From CAWFMO01 sp963817065 (GTDB lineage: Bacteria > Actinomycetota > Thermoleophilia > Solirubrobacterales > 70-9), in contig CAWFMO010000001.1 in assembly GCA_963817065.1 (NCBI GenBank), positions 992,001-1,056,000 on the forward strand: a DNA stretch of 64,000 nt, in the 5' to 3' direction. Shown piece by piece: positions 32,808 through 40,942 of the stretch (position 1 is the stretch's first letter; each line of letters begins with the position of its first letter). The translations under genes were made by a program, and so were the position numbers. Under the pieces are notes generated by a model. The model ran no database searches. It was not told the origin of the DNA and saw only the letters and a program-made list of their open reading frames with translations.

Positions 32808-33623
32808 ATGGAGCTGGCGACAACCAAAGACGACCTCGCGAGCGAGGTTTCAAAGCTCGGCTGGTACCACACGATCGACCTCCCGGGCGGCGTTCGCACC
32901 CCCGGCCTGTTCGACACGGTCTCGGCCGCGCCGAGGACGCTCCTGCCCGCCTCGCTCGAGGGCAAGCGCTGCATCGACGTCGCGACCTCGAACGGCTTCT
33001 GGGCCTTCGAGATGGAGAAGCGCGGCGCCTCCGAGGTTGTCGGGATCGACATCCCCGACCACTCCTACGTCGACTGGCCGGCCTTCGACCCGATGGCGAC
33101 GAAGGTGATCGAGAAGGGGACCACGCGCGGCTCCTTCGACCTCGCCCGCGAGGCGCTCGGCTCGAAAGTGGACTACCGCTACCACTCCGTCTACGACCTG
33201 AACCCTGACGACCTCGGCACCTTCGACATCGCCTTCGTCGGGACGGTCCTCCTCCACCTGCGGGATCCGGTGCGGGCGCTGACCGCGATTCGCTCGATCA
33301 CCAGCGGCGAGCTGATCGTCAACGAGAGCATCTCGCTGCCGCTCACCCTGATGCACCCGAGGACGCCGACGGCGCGCCTGATCGGCACCGGGGGGTCGAA
33401 CTGGTGGGTGCCGAACAAGGCCGGGCTCAAGCGAATGGCCGAAGCCGCCGGGTTCACCGTCACCGAGACGACCCGCCCCTACGTGCTCAAGTTCGGAAAG
33501 GGCCGCCCGGGCTGGGGCCGAGCGGCGACCGGAGCCAAGGTCCGCGGCTTCGTCCGCAACGTCGGCCGCGCGGTCGCCGGGCTGCCTCACGTGAGCATGC
33601 GCGCCACCCCCCGCAGCGAGTAG
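32808..33623 (+). CDS. SAM-dependent methyltransferase, DUF1698/CmoB-like
   Basis: 271 residues. WYHTIDLPGGVRTPG at the N-terminus, then CIDVATSNGFWAFEMEKRGA as SAM motif I, VVGIDIPDHS motif II and FDIAFVGTVLLHLRDPVRAL. The N-terminal HTIDL...TPG pattern and arrangement resemble CmoB-type proteins, but in this context it more likely acts on a sugar. Start ATG 32808. The gap to the divergent hydrolase is 21 bp with an AT-rich TATTGTTA. Convergent with the acetyltransferase gene downstream. Confidence 0.78.
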   Translation: MELATTKDDLASEVSKLGWYHTIDLPGGVRTPGLFDTVSAAPRTLLPASLEGKRCIDVATSNGFWAFEMEKRGASEVVGIDIPDHSYVDWPAFDPMATKVIEKGTTRGSFDLAREALGSKVDYRYHSVYDLNPDDLGTFDIAFVGTVLLHLRDPVRALTAIRSITSGELIVNESISLPLTLMHPRTPTARLIGTGGSNWWVPNKAGLKRMAEAAGFTVTETTRPYVLKFGKGRPGWGRAATGAKVRGFVRNVGRAVAGLPHVSMRATPRSE

Positions 33624-33633
33624 CCGGTCCGCG

Positions 33634-34296
33634 CTAGGAGCTCTCGCCGCCGCCCGGGTCGTAGCGCTCGAGGAACCCGTCGATGTCCGGCGAGCTCAGC
33701 AGCGGCAGGGATTCGACGATCTGCTCGTCGGTCCAGTCCCACCACTTGATCCTCAGCAGCCGCTCGACCTGCTCGTCGGAGAACCGGCGCCGGATCTCCT
33801 TCGCCGGATGGCCGGCGACGATCGCGTAGGGCCGCACGTCCTTGGTGACCAGCGAGTAGGCGCCGACCACGGCTCCGTCGCCGATGTGGACGCCGGCCAT
33901 GATCCGCGAGCCGATCCCGACGTAGACGTCGTTGCCGATCACGATGTCGCGCATCGTGATCGCGAGCCCGTCCTCGACCCCGCCCGGCAGCTGCATCCGG
34001 GCGCGGAACGCGAACGTGCTCACCCAGTCCGGGTTGTGGCCGCCGCCGATCAGGATCAGCGTGTCGTCGGCGAGTCCGGTGAAGTTTCCGACGTGGACCT
34101 CGGCGGTGCTCTCCCAGTCCCAGCGGACGCGAGGCCGGAAGAAGCTGTGGCGTCCCATATGGAGGCCCTCGCCGATGTCGTACCAGTCGATCGGCGGCTT
34201 GCCCCGCAGCCAGCGCCAGCGCCGCTTCAACCGCGCGCGGAGCCTGTAATCCGGGCGCCGGGGCTGCCCGGGAGGTGTCGGCGCCCAGTCGCTCAA
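33634..34296 (-). CDS. Xenobiotic-acetyltransferase-like beta-helix acyltransferase
   Basis: 220 residues. Left-handed beta-helix of hexapeptide repeats with the CatB/VatD-type order: FTGLADDTLILIGGGHNPDWVSTFAF, then IVIGNDVYVGIGSRIMAGVHIGDGAVVGAYSLV-type coils and AIVAGHPAKEIRRRF at the end. These enzymes acetylate sugars or antibiotics using acetyl-CoA. Start TTG 34296 overlapping the sulfotransferase stop as TTGA; the next in-frame candidates lie inside the fold. Likely O- or N-acetylates a sugar in the polysaccharide. Confidence 0.83.
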   Translation of the reverse strand: MSDWAPTPPGQPRRPDYRLRARLKRRWRWLRGKPPIDWYDIGEGLHMGRHSFFRPRVRWDWESTAEVHVGNFTGLADDTLILIGGGHNPDWVSTFAFRARMQLPGGVEDGLAITMRDIVIGNDVYVGIGSRIMAGVHIGDGAVVGAYSLVTKDVRPYAIVAGHPAKEIRRRFSDEQVERLLRIKWWDWTDEQIVESLPLLSSPDIDGFLERYDPGGGESS

Positions 34297-35060
34297 CCCG
34301 GGCCGGGCCTTCCGTTCGTGAGCTCCGCGTAGATCGCCTCGGCGGCTGGCAGCAGCCGGTGCTTCGAGAGCTTCTCCCTGACCTCGGGCTGGAGGCTCTT
34401 CTTGTGCGGGTTCGGGACCGTGCCGTGCCCGGGGCGCGAGTTCATCATCGCCTCGTTGTGCTCGAGCTTCTCGACCACCTCCCGTTTCTCGGCCTCGTCC
34501 ATCGGGCCGCAGGCGAAATCGGTTCCGTAGAGCTCGTTGACGCGGCGGGCGATCACCGCGGGGTCGTCGAGGACCTCGTCGAAGGTGCAGATCGCGACCT
34601 TGTCGCGCACCGTCGCCACCCGCCGGTAGTAGTCGATCCAGGCGCGGAAGGCGAGGTCGTGGGAGAGGTCGTTCTCGGCAGCGATCACGAGCGACGTCAG
34701 GTTCGGCAGCGGGTCGCGGATCAGCGCCGCGGTGGGGACCCCGAGCTTGACCGAGCGCAGGATCTGCCCCGGCAGGCACTGGTGGTGGGCGAGCTTGGCA
34801 TCGGGGTTCTGCTCGAGGAAGGCCCAGCCGCCGAACGTGTTCGCCGAGCGCGGCATCCCGTCGATGCAGATGTCCATGTCGGCCTCGACCATCACCCGCA
34901 TGTACGGCGCCGGCGCGAAGCGCAGCAGCGGCAGGGTGCCGGCCCGGGCTCCGACCGACTGCCGGGTCGCGAACCAGGCGTTGCGGAGCCAGCGCGGGCG
35001 CTTCATCTGCGCGAAGCGGCGCGAGCGCGGGACCTGGATCGTGGAGGAGGGGTCGGGCAT
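34293..35060 (-). CDS. Sulfotransferase-like P-loop protein
   Basis: 255 residues. The 5'-phosphosulfate-binding loop resembles DGMPRSANTF (about 67-76) and the 3'-phosphate segment ALIRDPLPNLTSL follows, as in PAPS-dependent sulfotransferases and related bacterial proteins. A sulfated surface polymer is therefore possible. The P-loop lacks the usual Lys-Ser-Gly form, so the cofactor is not certain. Coupled to the acetyltransferase gene (TTGA overlap) and preceded by the GT2 gene region on the opposite side of a 33-bp gap. Confidence 0.7.
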   Translation of the reverse strand: MPDPSSTIQVPRSRRFAQMKRPRWLRNAWFATRQSVGARAGTLPLLRFAPAPYMRVMVEADMDICIDGMPRSANTFGGWAFLEQNPDAKLAHHQCLPGQILRSVKLGVPTAALIRDPLPNLTSLVIAAENDLSHDLAFRAWIDYYRRVATVRDKVAICTFDEVLDDPAVIARRVNELYGTDFACGPMDEAEKREVVEKLEHNEAMMNSRPGHGTVPNPHKKSLQPEVREKLSKHRLLPAAEAIYAELTNGRPGPG

Positions 35061-35093
35061 TGGGGGATCTACGGGGCTAGACGGCGCGGGATC

Positions 35094-36050
35094 TTAGCTG
35101 CCGTCGGCGAGCTGCTTCCGCCGCTCCGAGCTCGGAAGCGGCTGCGGGAGCTGCGGGCGGCGGGTCCGGACCGCGCGGGTCGCGGCGCGCAGCCAGGTCG
35201 ACTCGAATCCCGTGTCGCGGCGTAGGACGCTGCCGATCGCCCAGCGCAGCCCATGGCGGAAGAACTGGGTCGCGAGGTCGAACCAGCCGCGAACCGGCCC
35301 GAGCCGTTCGTGGGCGACCCACCAGCGCGCCTCGAGGCGGCGCTGTGTCCCGACGTCGCTGAACGCGCTCGAGGCCGAGCGGCCGCCGAGATGGACGATC
35401 CGCGCCACGTCGGCGGCCGAGATGCTCGGGACGCCGGCCTGCCAGCCGCGCAGCGAGAGGTCGCCGTCCTCGCCGTACATGATCAACCGCTCGTCGAAGG
35501 GGCCGAACTCGAGCAGCAGCTCGCGCCGGGCGACGAAGCAGGCGCCGGAGATGTAGCCGGCGGGCAGCCGCTCCTCGTAGCGCCACGGCTCGCAGCGCTT
35601 CCGGATTCCCTTCGGCAGCAGCGCCCCCGGCCAGACCGAGATCAGCGCCGACTCCCAGCTCGCGAGGTGCGGCCCGGCCGAGATCTGCGCCGTCCCGTCC
35701 TCGTTCAGCAGCCGCGGGGCGAAGAACGCGCGCTCGCCCGCGGCGAGATCGGCGAGCTCTGCGAGAGAGCCGTCGACCGCGAGCGTGTCGGGGTTGAGCA
35801 TCGCGACGACGTCGGTCTTCGCTTCGCGGACGCCGATGTTGTTGGCGGGGCCGAATCCCGCGTTGCGGTCGAGCGCGATCACGGTGCTCCGCGGCGAGAG
35901 CTCGCGGATCTTCTCGACCGTCCCGTCGCCGGAGTCGTTGTCGACGAAAAGCAGCTCGCAGCTCTCGGAGAGGTGGCGCTCGACGCTCTCGATCAGGCCC
36001 GGCACCTCGTGGGCCGAGTTCCAGGTCACGACGACCGCCGTGAACCTCAT
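35094..36050 (-). CDS. Glycosyltransferase family 2, rhamnosyltransferase-like
   Basis: 318 residues, GT-A fold. VVVTWNSAHEVPGLIESV, FVDNDSGDGT with the first Asp, NAGFGPANNIG and MLNPDTL with the DxD-equivalent, then GACFVARRELL and FDERLIMYGEDGDLSLR, where the ED pair is the catalytic base region. This pattern is typical of dTDP-rhamnosyl- and related transferases. The ATG at 36050 overlaps the upstream GT4 stop (ATGA). Confidence 0.88.
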   Translation of the reverse strand: MRFTAVVVTWNSAHEVPGLIESVERHLSESCELLFVDNDSGDGTVEKIRELSPRSTVIALDRNAGFGPANNIGVREAKTDVVAMLNPDTLAVDGSLAELADLAAGERAFFAPRLLNEDGTAQISAGPHLASWESALISVWPGALLPKGIRKRCEPWRYEERLPAGYISGACFVARRELLLEFGPFDERLIMYGEDGDLSLRGWQAGVPSISAADVARIVHLGGRSASSAFSDVGTQRRLEARWWVAHERLGPVRGWFDLATQFFRHGLRWAIGSVLRRDTGFESTWLRAATRAVRTRRPQLPQPLPSSERRKQLADGS

Positions 36051-37177
36051 CGCTCGCCCGCCGCGGCCGCCAGGTAGGCGTCCTGCATCTTGCGCGCCGC
36101 GACCGGGAGCTCGAAGTCGAGGACCCGCTCGCCGCCGCAGGCTCGCAACCGCTCGCGGGCCTCGCGCTCGAGTGCGAGGCGGGCGATCGCCTCGCGCAGC
36201 CGCTCGCGCTCGCCGCTCGCGACGAGTTCGCCGCAGTCGCCGACCGCCTCGACGATCCCCGGCTCGGCGTAGCCGACGACCGGCGTCCCGACCGCCATCG
36301 CCTCGAGCGGCGCCAGCGGCAGACCCTCGCGCCAGCCGCTCGTCGGATCGACCGTGCTCGGCATCGCGAGCAGGTCGCATCCGGCGGTGATCTCGACCGC
36401 GTCGTCGCGGTAGCCGAGGAAGCTGACCCGCTCGCCGAGCCCGAGCTCGGCGACCCGCGCCTCGAGCTCGCGCTCGTAGCCGGGCTCGTACTGGTCGGGC
36501 GCGCCGACGAAGACGAGGTGGATCCCGGGCACGCGCTCGCCGAGCTCGGCGCAGATCTCGATCAGCGCGAGCTGCCCCTTGCCGGGGTGGAGGCGTCCGA
36601 CCATCGCGATCAGCAGGTCGTCGGACCCGGCTCCGGTCGCGCTCTGCAGCGAGGCGCGCGCGGCGCGCCGGTCGACCTCGTAGCGGCGGATCCCGTTGCG
36701 GACGACCGTCGTCTCCGCGCCCGGCACCCCCTGTAGCGCCGAGACCGAGGACTCGCTGACCCCGATCACGAGCGCGCAGCGGCGCGCGATCCAGCGCGCG
36801 ATCCGCCCCTCGCGGGCGGAATCGTGCTTGTGCCAGACGACCGGGATCGCGGTCCCTTTGGTCGCGAGCGCCGCGACGAGCGCCGCTTTGACCCCGTTCG
36901 CGTGCACGAGACGCGCCGAGCGCTCGACTAAGATCCGCCGCATCCTGAGCGCGCCTGTGAAAAGCCCCAGGCGCCGACCGCATTTGACGACGCGGACCGG
37001 GACGCCGACCTTCTCGAGTCGTTCGACGAACGGCCCCTCGCCGAGCACGAGCACCTCGTCGATCCACTCCGGCCCGAGCGCCTCGAGCAGCGACTCGAGG
37101 TACCCCTCGGCGCCCCCGATCTGCGCGTGCGAGGAGACGAAGCAGACCGCGATCGGGGAACGAACCGTCTCGGACAC
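36047..37177 (-). CDS. Glycosyltransferase family 4
   Basis: 376 residues, GT-B fold. CFVSSHAQIGGAEGYLESL acceptor-side loop, VHANGVKAAL, VVRNGI, MVGRLHPGKGQ, and EGLPLAPLEAMAVGTPVVGYAEPG with the E-x7-E nucleotide-sugar site. Start GTG 37177 with TATACC 8 bp upstream. Coupled to the following GT2 gene by ATGA; sulfotransferase and acetyltransferase genes lie further downstream on the same strand, probably one decorating operon. Confidence 0.9.
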   Translation of the reverse strand: MSETVRSPIAVCFVSSHAQIGGAEGYLESLLEALGPEWIDEVLVLGEGPFVERLEKVGVPVRVVKCGRRLGLFTGALRMRRILVERSARLVHANGVKAALVAALATKGTAIPVVWHKHDSAREGRIARWIARRCALVIGVSESSVSALQGVPGAETTVVRNGIRRYEVDRRAARASLQSATGAGSDDLLIAMVGRLHPGKGQLALIEICAELGERVPGIHLVFVGAPDQYEPGYERELEARVAELGLGERVSFLGYRDDAVEITAGCDLLAMPSTVDPTSGWREGLPLAPLEAMAVGTPVVGYAEPGIVEAVGDCGELVASGERERLREAIARLALEREARERLRACGGERVLDFELPVAARKMQDAYLAAAAGER

Positions 37178-37185
37178 GACGCGGA

Positions 37186-37191
37186 GGTATA
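37186..37191 (-). promoter_or_regulatory. -10-like hexamer for GT4/GT2/sulfotransferase operon
   Basis: Minus-strand TATACC, 8 bp before the GTG at 37177. The last base departs from TANNNT, so this is a weaker match. Confidence 0.25.
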
Positions 37192-37228
37192 GCGCACGCC
37201 CGATGGGGCGGGACAAGGGCGCGGCCGG

Positions 37229-38161
37229 GTGAGCGAAACCAAGTCGCTGGGCAAGCGCATGCGCGGGGTCGCGCGTGTGGCGGGGCTCAGGCGGGCGCTC
37301 AAGACCTCGACCCGGTGGCTCGGGTTCGACCTCGTCAAGCGCCACTTCTACAGCCCCGTTCCCGACTTCGACAACATCCCCGACGGCTACTGGGAGCGGC
37401 GCTCGGAGCTCGGCGGGCTCGACTTCGACACCGGGCGCCAGCTCGAGTTCATCGAGCGCGAGCTGGTCCCGCACCTCGCGGACTTCAACCCGCCGCGCGA
37501 CCGCGGTCCGGAAGCGGGCTTCTACCTCGACAACGGGACCTACGGGCCGGTCGACGCCGAGGTCCTCTACGCGATGGTCCGCGGCGGCAAGCCGAAGCGC
37601 GTGATCGAGATCGGCTCAGGGTTCTCGAGCCTGGTCATCGGCGCCGCGCTGGGGGCGAACCGCGCCGAGGGCGCCGAGGCCGAGTACGAGATCATCGACC
37701 CCTACCCGGGCTCGGCTTCCCACGACATGGGCGGCGAGAAGGCGCTGCGCGAGGTCGCCGATCTCCGGGTCGAGTCGGTCCTCGACGTCCCGGTCGAGCA
37801 CTTCAAGTCGCTCGGGGCCGGAGACATCCTGTTCGTCGACGCCACCCACACGGTCAAGGTCGGCAGCGACGTCAACCGGGTCGTGCTCGACGTCCTCCCC
37901 GAGCTCAACCCCGGGGTCAGCATCCACTTCCACGACGTCTTCCTGCCGCGCGAGTACCCGCGTCGCTGGGTCGAGACCGAGGAGTGGTACTGGGCCGAGC
38001 AGTACCTGCTCCAGGCGTTCCTCGCCTTCAACGACTCGTTCGAGATCCTGCTCGCCGCGAACACGCTCTCGCGCGACCACTCCGAGCGGCTCGCCGAGCT
38101 GATCCCGAGCAGCGTCTCGGGCGCCCCGCCGCTGGCGCTCTGGATCAGGCGCAGGTCGTGA
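37229..38161 (+). CDS. Class I SAM-dependent methyltransferase
   Basis: 310 residues. RVIEIGSGFSSLVIGAAL is SAM motif I, EIIDPYPGS motif II, ILFVDATHTVKVGSD and IHFHDVFLPREYPRRW follow, the last shared with the protein at 29558-30463. The first 80 residues form a helical N-terminal extension. GTG start at 37229, no clear Shine-Dalgarno sequence. Heads a plus-strand run with two beta-helix acetyltransferases. Probably methylates a sugar or lipid-linked intermediate. Confidence 0.78.
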   Translation: MSETKSLGKRMRGVARVAGLRRALKTSTRWLGFDLVKRHFYSPVPDFDNIPDGYWERRSELGGLDFDTGRQLEFIERELVPHLADFNPPRDRGPEAGFYLDNGTYGPVDAEVLYAMVRGGKPKRVIEIGSGFSSLVIGAALGANRAEGAEAEYEIIDPYPGSASHDMGGEKALREVADLRVESVLDVPVEHFKSLGAGDILFVDATHTVKVGSDVNRVVLDVLPELNPGVSIHFHDVFLPREYPRRWVETEEWYWAEQYLLQAFLAFNDSFEILLAANTLSRDHSERLAELIPSSVSGAPPLALWIRRRS

Positions 38162-38213
38162 GACCCCACCGGGTCCTCATCAACGGCGGTCCGTCCCGGC
38201 GGGACCTTCCTCG

Positions 38214-38747
38214 ATGAGCGAGCTCCCGGCCCTCGATGCCCCGCTCCGCGAGGTGCTGCGCGCCGACCTGCTCGCCCGCTATCCGGACGCGGGCTCGTGG
38301 AACGTCTTCCGCCGGGCCTGGCGCTTCGTCAGCGACCCCTCGCTCCAGGCCGTGCTCACCGTCCGCCTCGTGCACCGCGGCCCGGCCCGGTTCATCTGGC
38401 TCTGGCGGACCTGGAACATCGCCAAGTACCGGATCGAGATCTTCCGCTTCGAGGTCGGCCCCGGGCTGCACATGCCGCACCCGTTCAACATCCTGATCGG
38501 CCCCGGGACGAGGATCGGCAGCGACGCGACGATCCACCACAACGTCAACATCGGCTTCGCGGCGGCGCCGCCGCCCGGAGAGCGGCTCCCGTGCCCGGTG
38601 ATCGGCGACCGGGTCGTGGTCGGCACCGGGACCTACATCCTCGGCCCGATCACGGTCGGCGACGACGCCGTGATCGAGCCCGGCGCCTACGTGACCCGCG
38701 ACGTCGCCCCCGGGGCGGTCGTCAAGCGCCGCGGAGCCGACGAGTGA
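38214..38747 (+). CDS. Serine acetyltransferase-like beta-helix protein (copy 1)
   Basis: 177 residues. A helical N-terminal half is followed by a left-handed beta-helix with CysE-like motifs: LHMPHPFNILIGPGTRIG, IHHNVNIGF, then GDRVVVGTGTYILGPITVGD coils and a DVAPGAVVKRR end. It lacks the long N-terminal domain of true CysE, so it more likely acetylates a sugar (as in WbbJ/colanic-acid enzymes). Paralogue of the next gene, 22 bp downstream. Confidence 0.82.
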   Translation: MSELPALDAPLREVLRADLLARYPDAGSWNVFRRAWRFVSDPSLQAVLTVRLVHRGPARFIWLWRTWNIAKYRIEIFRFEVGPGLHMPHPFNILIGPGTRIGSDATIHHNVNIGFAAAPPPGERLPCPVIGDRVVVGTGTYILGPITVGDDAVIEPGAYVTRDVAPGAVVKRRGADE

Positions 38748-38769
38748 ACTTGCTTCAATCCCTACGGCG

Positions 38770-39333
38770 ATGAGCGACCCGGCCGCATCCGCGCCGCACG
38801 GCTTCCGTGCCCTGCTCGCGACCGACTACCGGCGGCTCTACGACGGCCGCGAGGAGACCGATTCGGAGCGCCGCCGCCGCGCCCCGGTCCGCTTCCTCAC
38901 CAACCCGTCGCTGCACGCCGTGACGATGATCCGCGCCGCGCTCGCCGCTCCGTCCGCGTTCTTCGGGCCCTGGCGCCACCTGCTGCTCGCCAAGCACTCG
39001 ATCGACCTCGAGCGCGACTGCGAGCTCGGCCCGAAGCTCAACCTCCCGCACCCGTTCGGGATCCTGCTCTCGGGCGGGACCAGGGTCGGCGAGGACGTGA
39101 CGCTCTACCACAACGTCACGCTCGGAGGCACCGGATCGGGCCCCGGGCCGGCGCTCGGCGACGGCGTCGTCGTCCACACCAACAGCGTGATCGCCGCCGG
39201 CGTCGCGATCGGCGCAAACGCGGTGATCGGCGCGAGCTCGTTCGTCGAGGACGACGTCCCGGCCGGGGCCGTCTTCGTGCGCGACCGGATCGTCCGTGGC
39301 GCCGGTGCGCAGCCGGCCGCCGAGCACGTCTGA
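38770..39333 (+). CDS. Serine acetyltransferase-like beta-helix protein (copy 2)
   Basis: 187 residues, paralogue of the preceding gene: same helical N-terminus (FLTNPSLHAVTMIRAAL against VSDPSLQAVLTVRLV) and beta-helix with LNLPHPFGILLSGGTRVG, LYHNVTLGG and GANAVIGASSFVEDDVPAGAVFV. The catalytic-type His residues (HPF, YHN) are kept in both. Probably acetylates another position or sugar in the same repeat unit. ATG start at 38770. Confidence 0.82.
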   Translation: MSDPAASAPHGFRALLATDYRRLYDGREETDSERRRRAPVRFLTNPSLHAVTMIRAALAAPSAFFGPWRHLLLAKHSIDLERDCELGPKLNLPHPFGILLSGGTRVGEDVTLYHNVTLGGTGSGPGPALGDGVVVHTNSVIAAGVAIGANAVIGASSFVEDDVPAGAVFVRDRIVRGAGAQPAAEHV

Positions 39334-39360
39334 ACCGCAACCCCGGGGGGATGCGGTGGT

Positions 39361-39366
39361 TAGTAT
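39361..39366 (+). promoter_or_regulatory. -10-like hexamer of leadered sulfatase transcript
   Basis: TAGTAT about 50 bp before the sulfatase ATG, with a Shine-Dalgarno AAAGG at 39404-39408. Here, in contrast to the leaderless genes, a 5' leader of about 40 nt is expected. Confidence 0.35.
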
Positions 39367-39415
39367 TTGCGACTGAACGAGCGTCGGGGTACTCAGCGGA
39401 GCGAAAGGTAGGGAC

Positions 39416-40942
39416 ATGCAGTTGACGGGTGAAACGAAGCTGATCCGAGGCTCGATGAGCGCCGCGGCAATCGTCGCAGCGCTCTGCGCGCTGCTCGCGA
39501 TCGCCCCCGCCGCCGACGCGGCGAAGGGGAAGGGCGGGGGAGACGCGAAAGCCAAGAAGACCAAGAAGGACCGCCGCCCGAACATCGTCGTCGTGATGAC
39601 CGACGACCAGGACATGGCCTCGGCCGCCTTCATGCCCAATCTCCAGCGGCTGATCGCCGGCCAGGGGGTCAGCTTCCCGAACAGCGTCACCAACTACTCG
39701 TTCTGTTGTCCCTCGCGGGCCACGTACTTCACCGGCCAGTACGCCAAGAACCACGGCGTGCTCAGCAACGGCCCGCCGATCGGAGGGTTCCAGCAGCTCG
39801 CGCCGACCGCTAAGAACCTGCTGCCGGTATGGCTCCAGCGAGCCGGCTACAGCACGGCGCTCGTCGGGTCGTTCATGCTCGGCTACGAGACGCCGAAGGT
39901 CCCGCCCGGCTGGACCGAATGGCACGCGGCGTACGAGGGCGGGGTCAACCACGGGTTCCTGATGAACGAGAACGGCAGGGCCCAGATCCACGGCTCGCCC
40001 GGGGTCGCCGACGCGTCGCAGTACAGCACCGACGTCTTCGCCAAGAAGGCGGTCGGGGTGATCAAGCGCCAGGCGCCGAAGCCGAACCCGTTCTACCTCA
40101 CGGTCGCCCCGTTCGCGCCCCACGCCGAGGCCCCGAACATCTGTAACTGCGAGAACAACAACCCGCGCGCGGCGCCCCGCCACGAGGGGGCGTTCGCGAA
40201 CGCTGCGCTGCCGAAGCCGCCCAGCTACGACGAGTCCGACATGTCCGACAAGCCGGCGCTGACCGCCGGCCTGAGCCCGATCGGGCCGTTGATCGAGAAC
40301 CAGATCACGAGCTTCTACCGCAACCGGCTCGAGTCGCTGCTCTCGGTCGACGACATGATCGGGACGCTGGTCAAGACGCTGCGCAAGACGGGCGCGCTCA
40401 AGAACACGGTCTTCATCTTCACCTCCGACAACGGCTGGCTCCAGGGCGAGCACCGCTGGGCCGCCGGCAAGGTCCTGCCGTACGAGCCCTCGATCAAGGT
40501 CCCGCTGATGATCCGCGGGCCGAAGATCCCGCGCGGCGTCACTCGCGACCAGCTCGTCGCCAACGTCGATCTCGCGCCGACGATCCTCAACTTCGCCAAG
40601 GCGAAGGCTCGCCGGCCGCTCGACGGGCGATCGCTGCGCCCGGTGATCTCGAGCACGAGCGCCGGCCTCGACCGCGGGATCCTGCTCGAGTCCTACTTCA
40701 ACGCCGCGGGCGAGCTCGGCCCGGGGCCGCAGATCCTGTTCCAGGGGGTGCGCACCGATCGCTACATGTACGCCCGCTACAGCACCGGCGAAGAGGAGCT
40801 CTACGACCTCGTCACCGACCCCTCCGAGCTCCAGAGCCGCCACGCCGACCCCGCGTTCGCGGGCATCAAGGGCTCGCTCACGGCGCTGCTCGCGAGACTG
40901 CAGGCCTGCTCGGGCGCCTCCTGCCGCGCGGCGGGGGGCTAG
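39416..40942 (+). CDS. Secreted formylglycine-dependent sulfatase (copy 1)
   Basis: 508 residues. N-terminal signal peptide (helix about 14-35, cleavage near ADA), a Lys-rich linker (37-53), then the sulfatase domain: metal Asp pair in VVMTDDQD, modification motif C97-C-P-S-R101 in FCCPSRATYFTGQ (Cys97 becomes formylglycine), FIFTSDNG and KVPLMIRGP. It hydrolyses sulfate esters outside the membrane; the closest known pattern is N-acetylglucosamine-6-sulfatase-like. Needs a formylglycine-generating enzyme, not in the window. AAAGG ribosome binding site at 39404. Its stop is directly followed, in the same frame, by the second sulfatase. Confidence 0.9.
   Translation: MQLTGETKLIRGSMSAAAIVAALCALLAIAPAADAAKGKGGGDAKAKKTKKDRRPNIVVVMTDDQDMASAAFMPNLQRLIAGQGVSFPNSVTNYSFCCPSRATYFTGQYAKNHGVLSNGPPIGGFQQLAPTAKNLLPVWLQRAGYSTALVGSFMLGYETPKVPPGWTEWHAAYEGGVNHGFLMNENGRAQIHGSPGVADASQYSTDVFAKKAVGVIKRQAPKPNPFYLTVAPFAPHAEAPNICNCENNNPRAAPRHEGAFANAALPKPPSYDESDMSDKPALTAGLSPIGPLIENQITSFYRNRLESLLSVDDMIGTLVKTLRKTGALKNTVFIFTSDNGWLQGEHRWAAGKVLPYEPSIKVPLMIRGPKIPRGVTRDQLVANVDLAPTILNFAKAKARRPLDGRSLRPVISSTSAGLDRGILLESYFNAAGELGPGPQILFQGVRTDRYMYARYSTGEEELYDLVTDPSELQSRHADPAFAGIKGSLTALLARLQACSGASCRAAGG

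Noticed and set aside
34293..35060. Calling the P-loop protein a definite PAPS sulfotransferase
   Set aside because: The loop lacks the usual Lys-Ser-Gly form, so I kept it as sulfotransferase-like.
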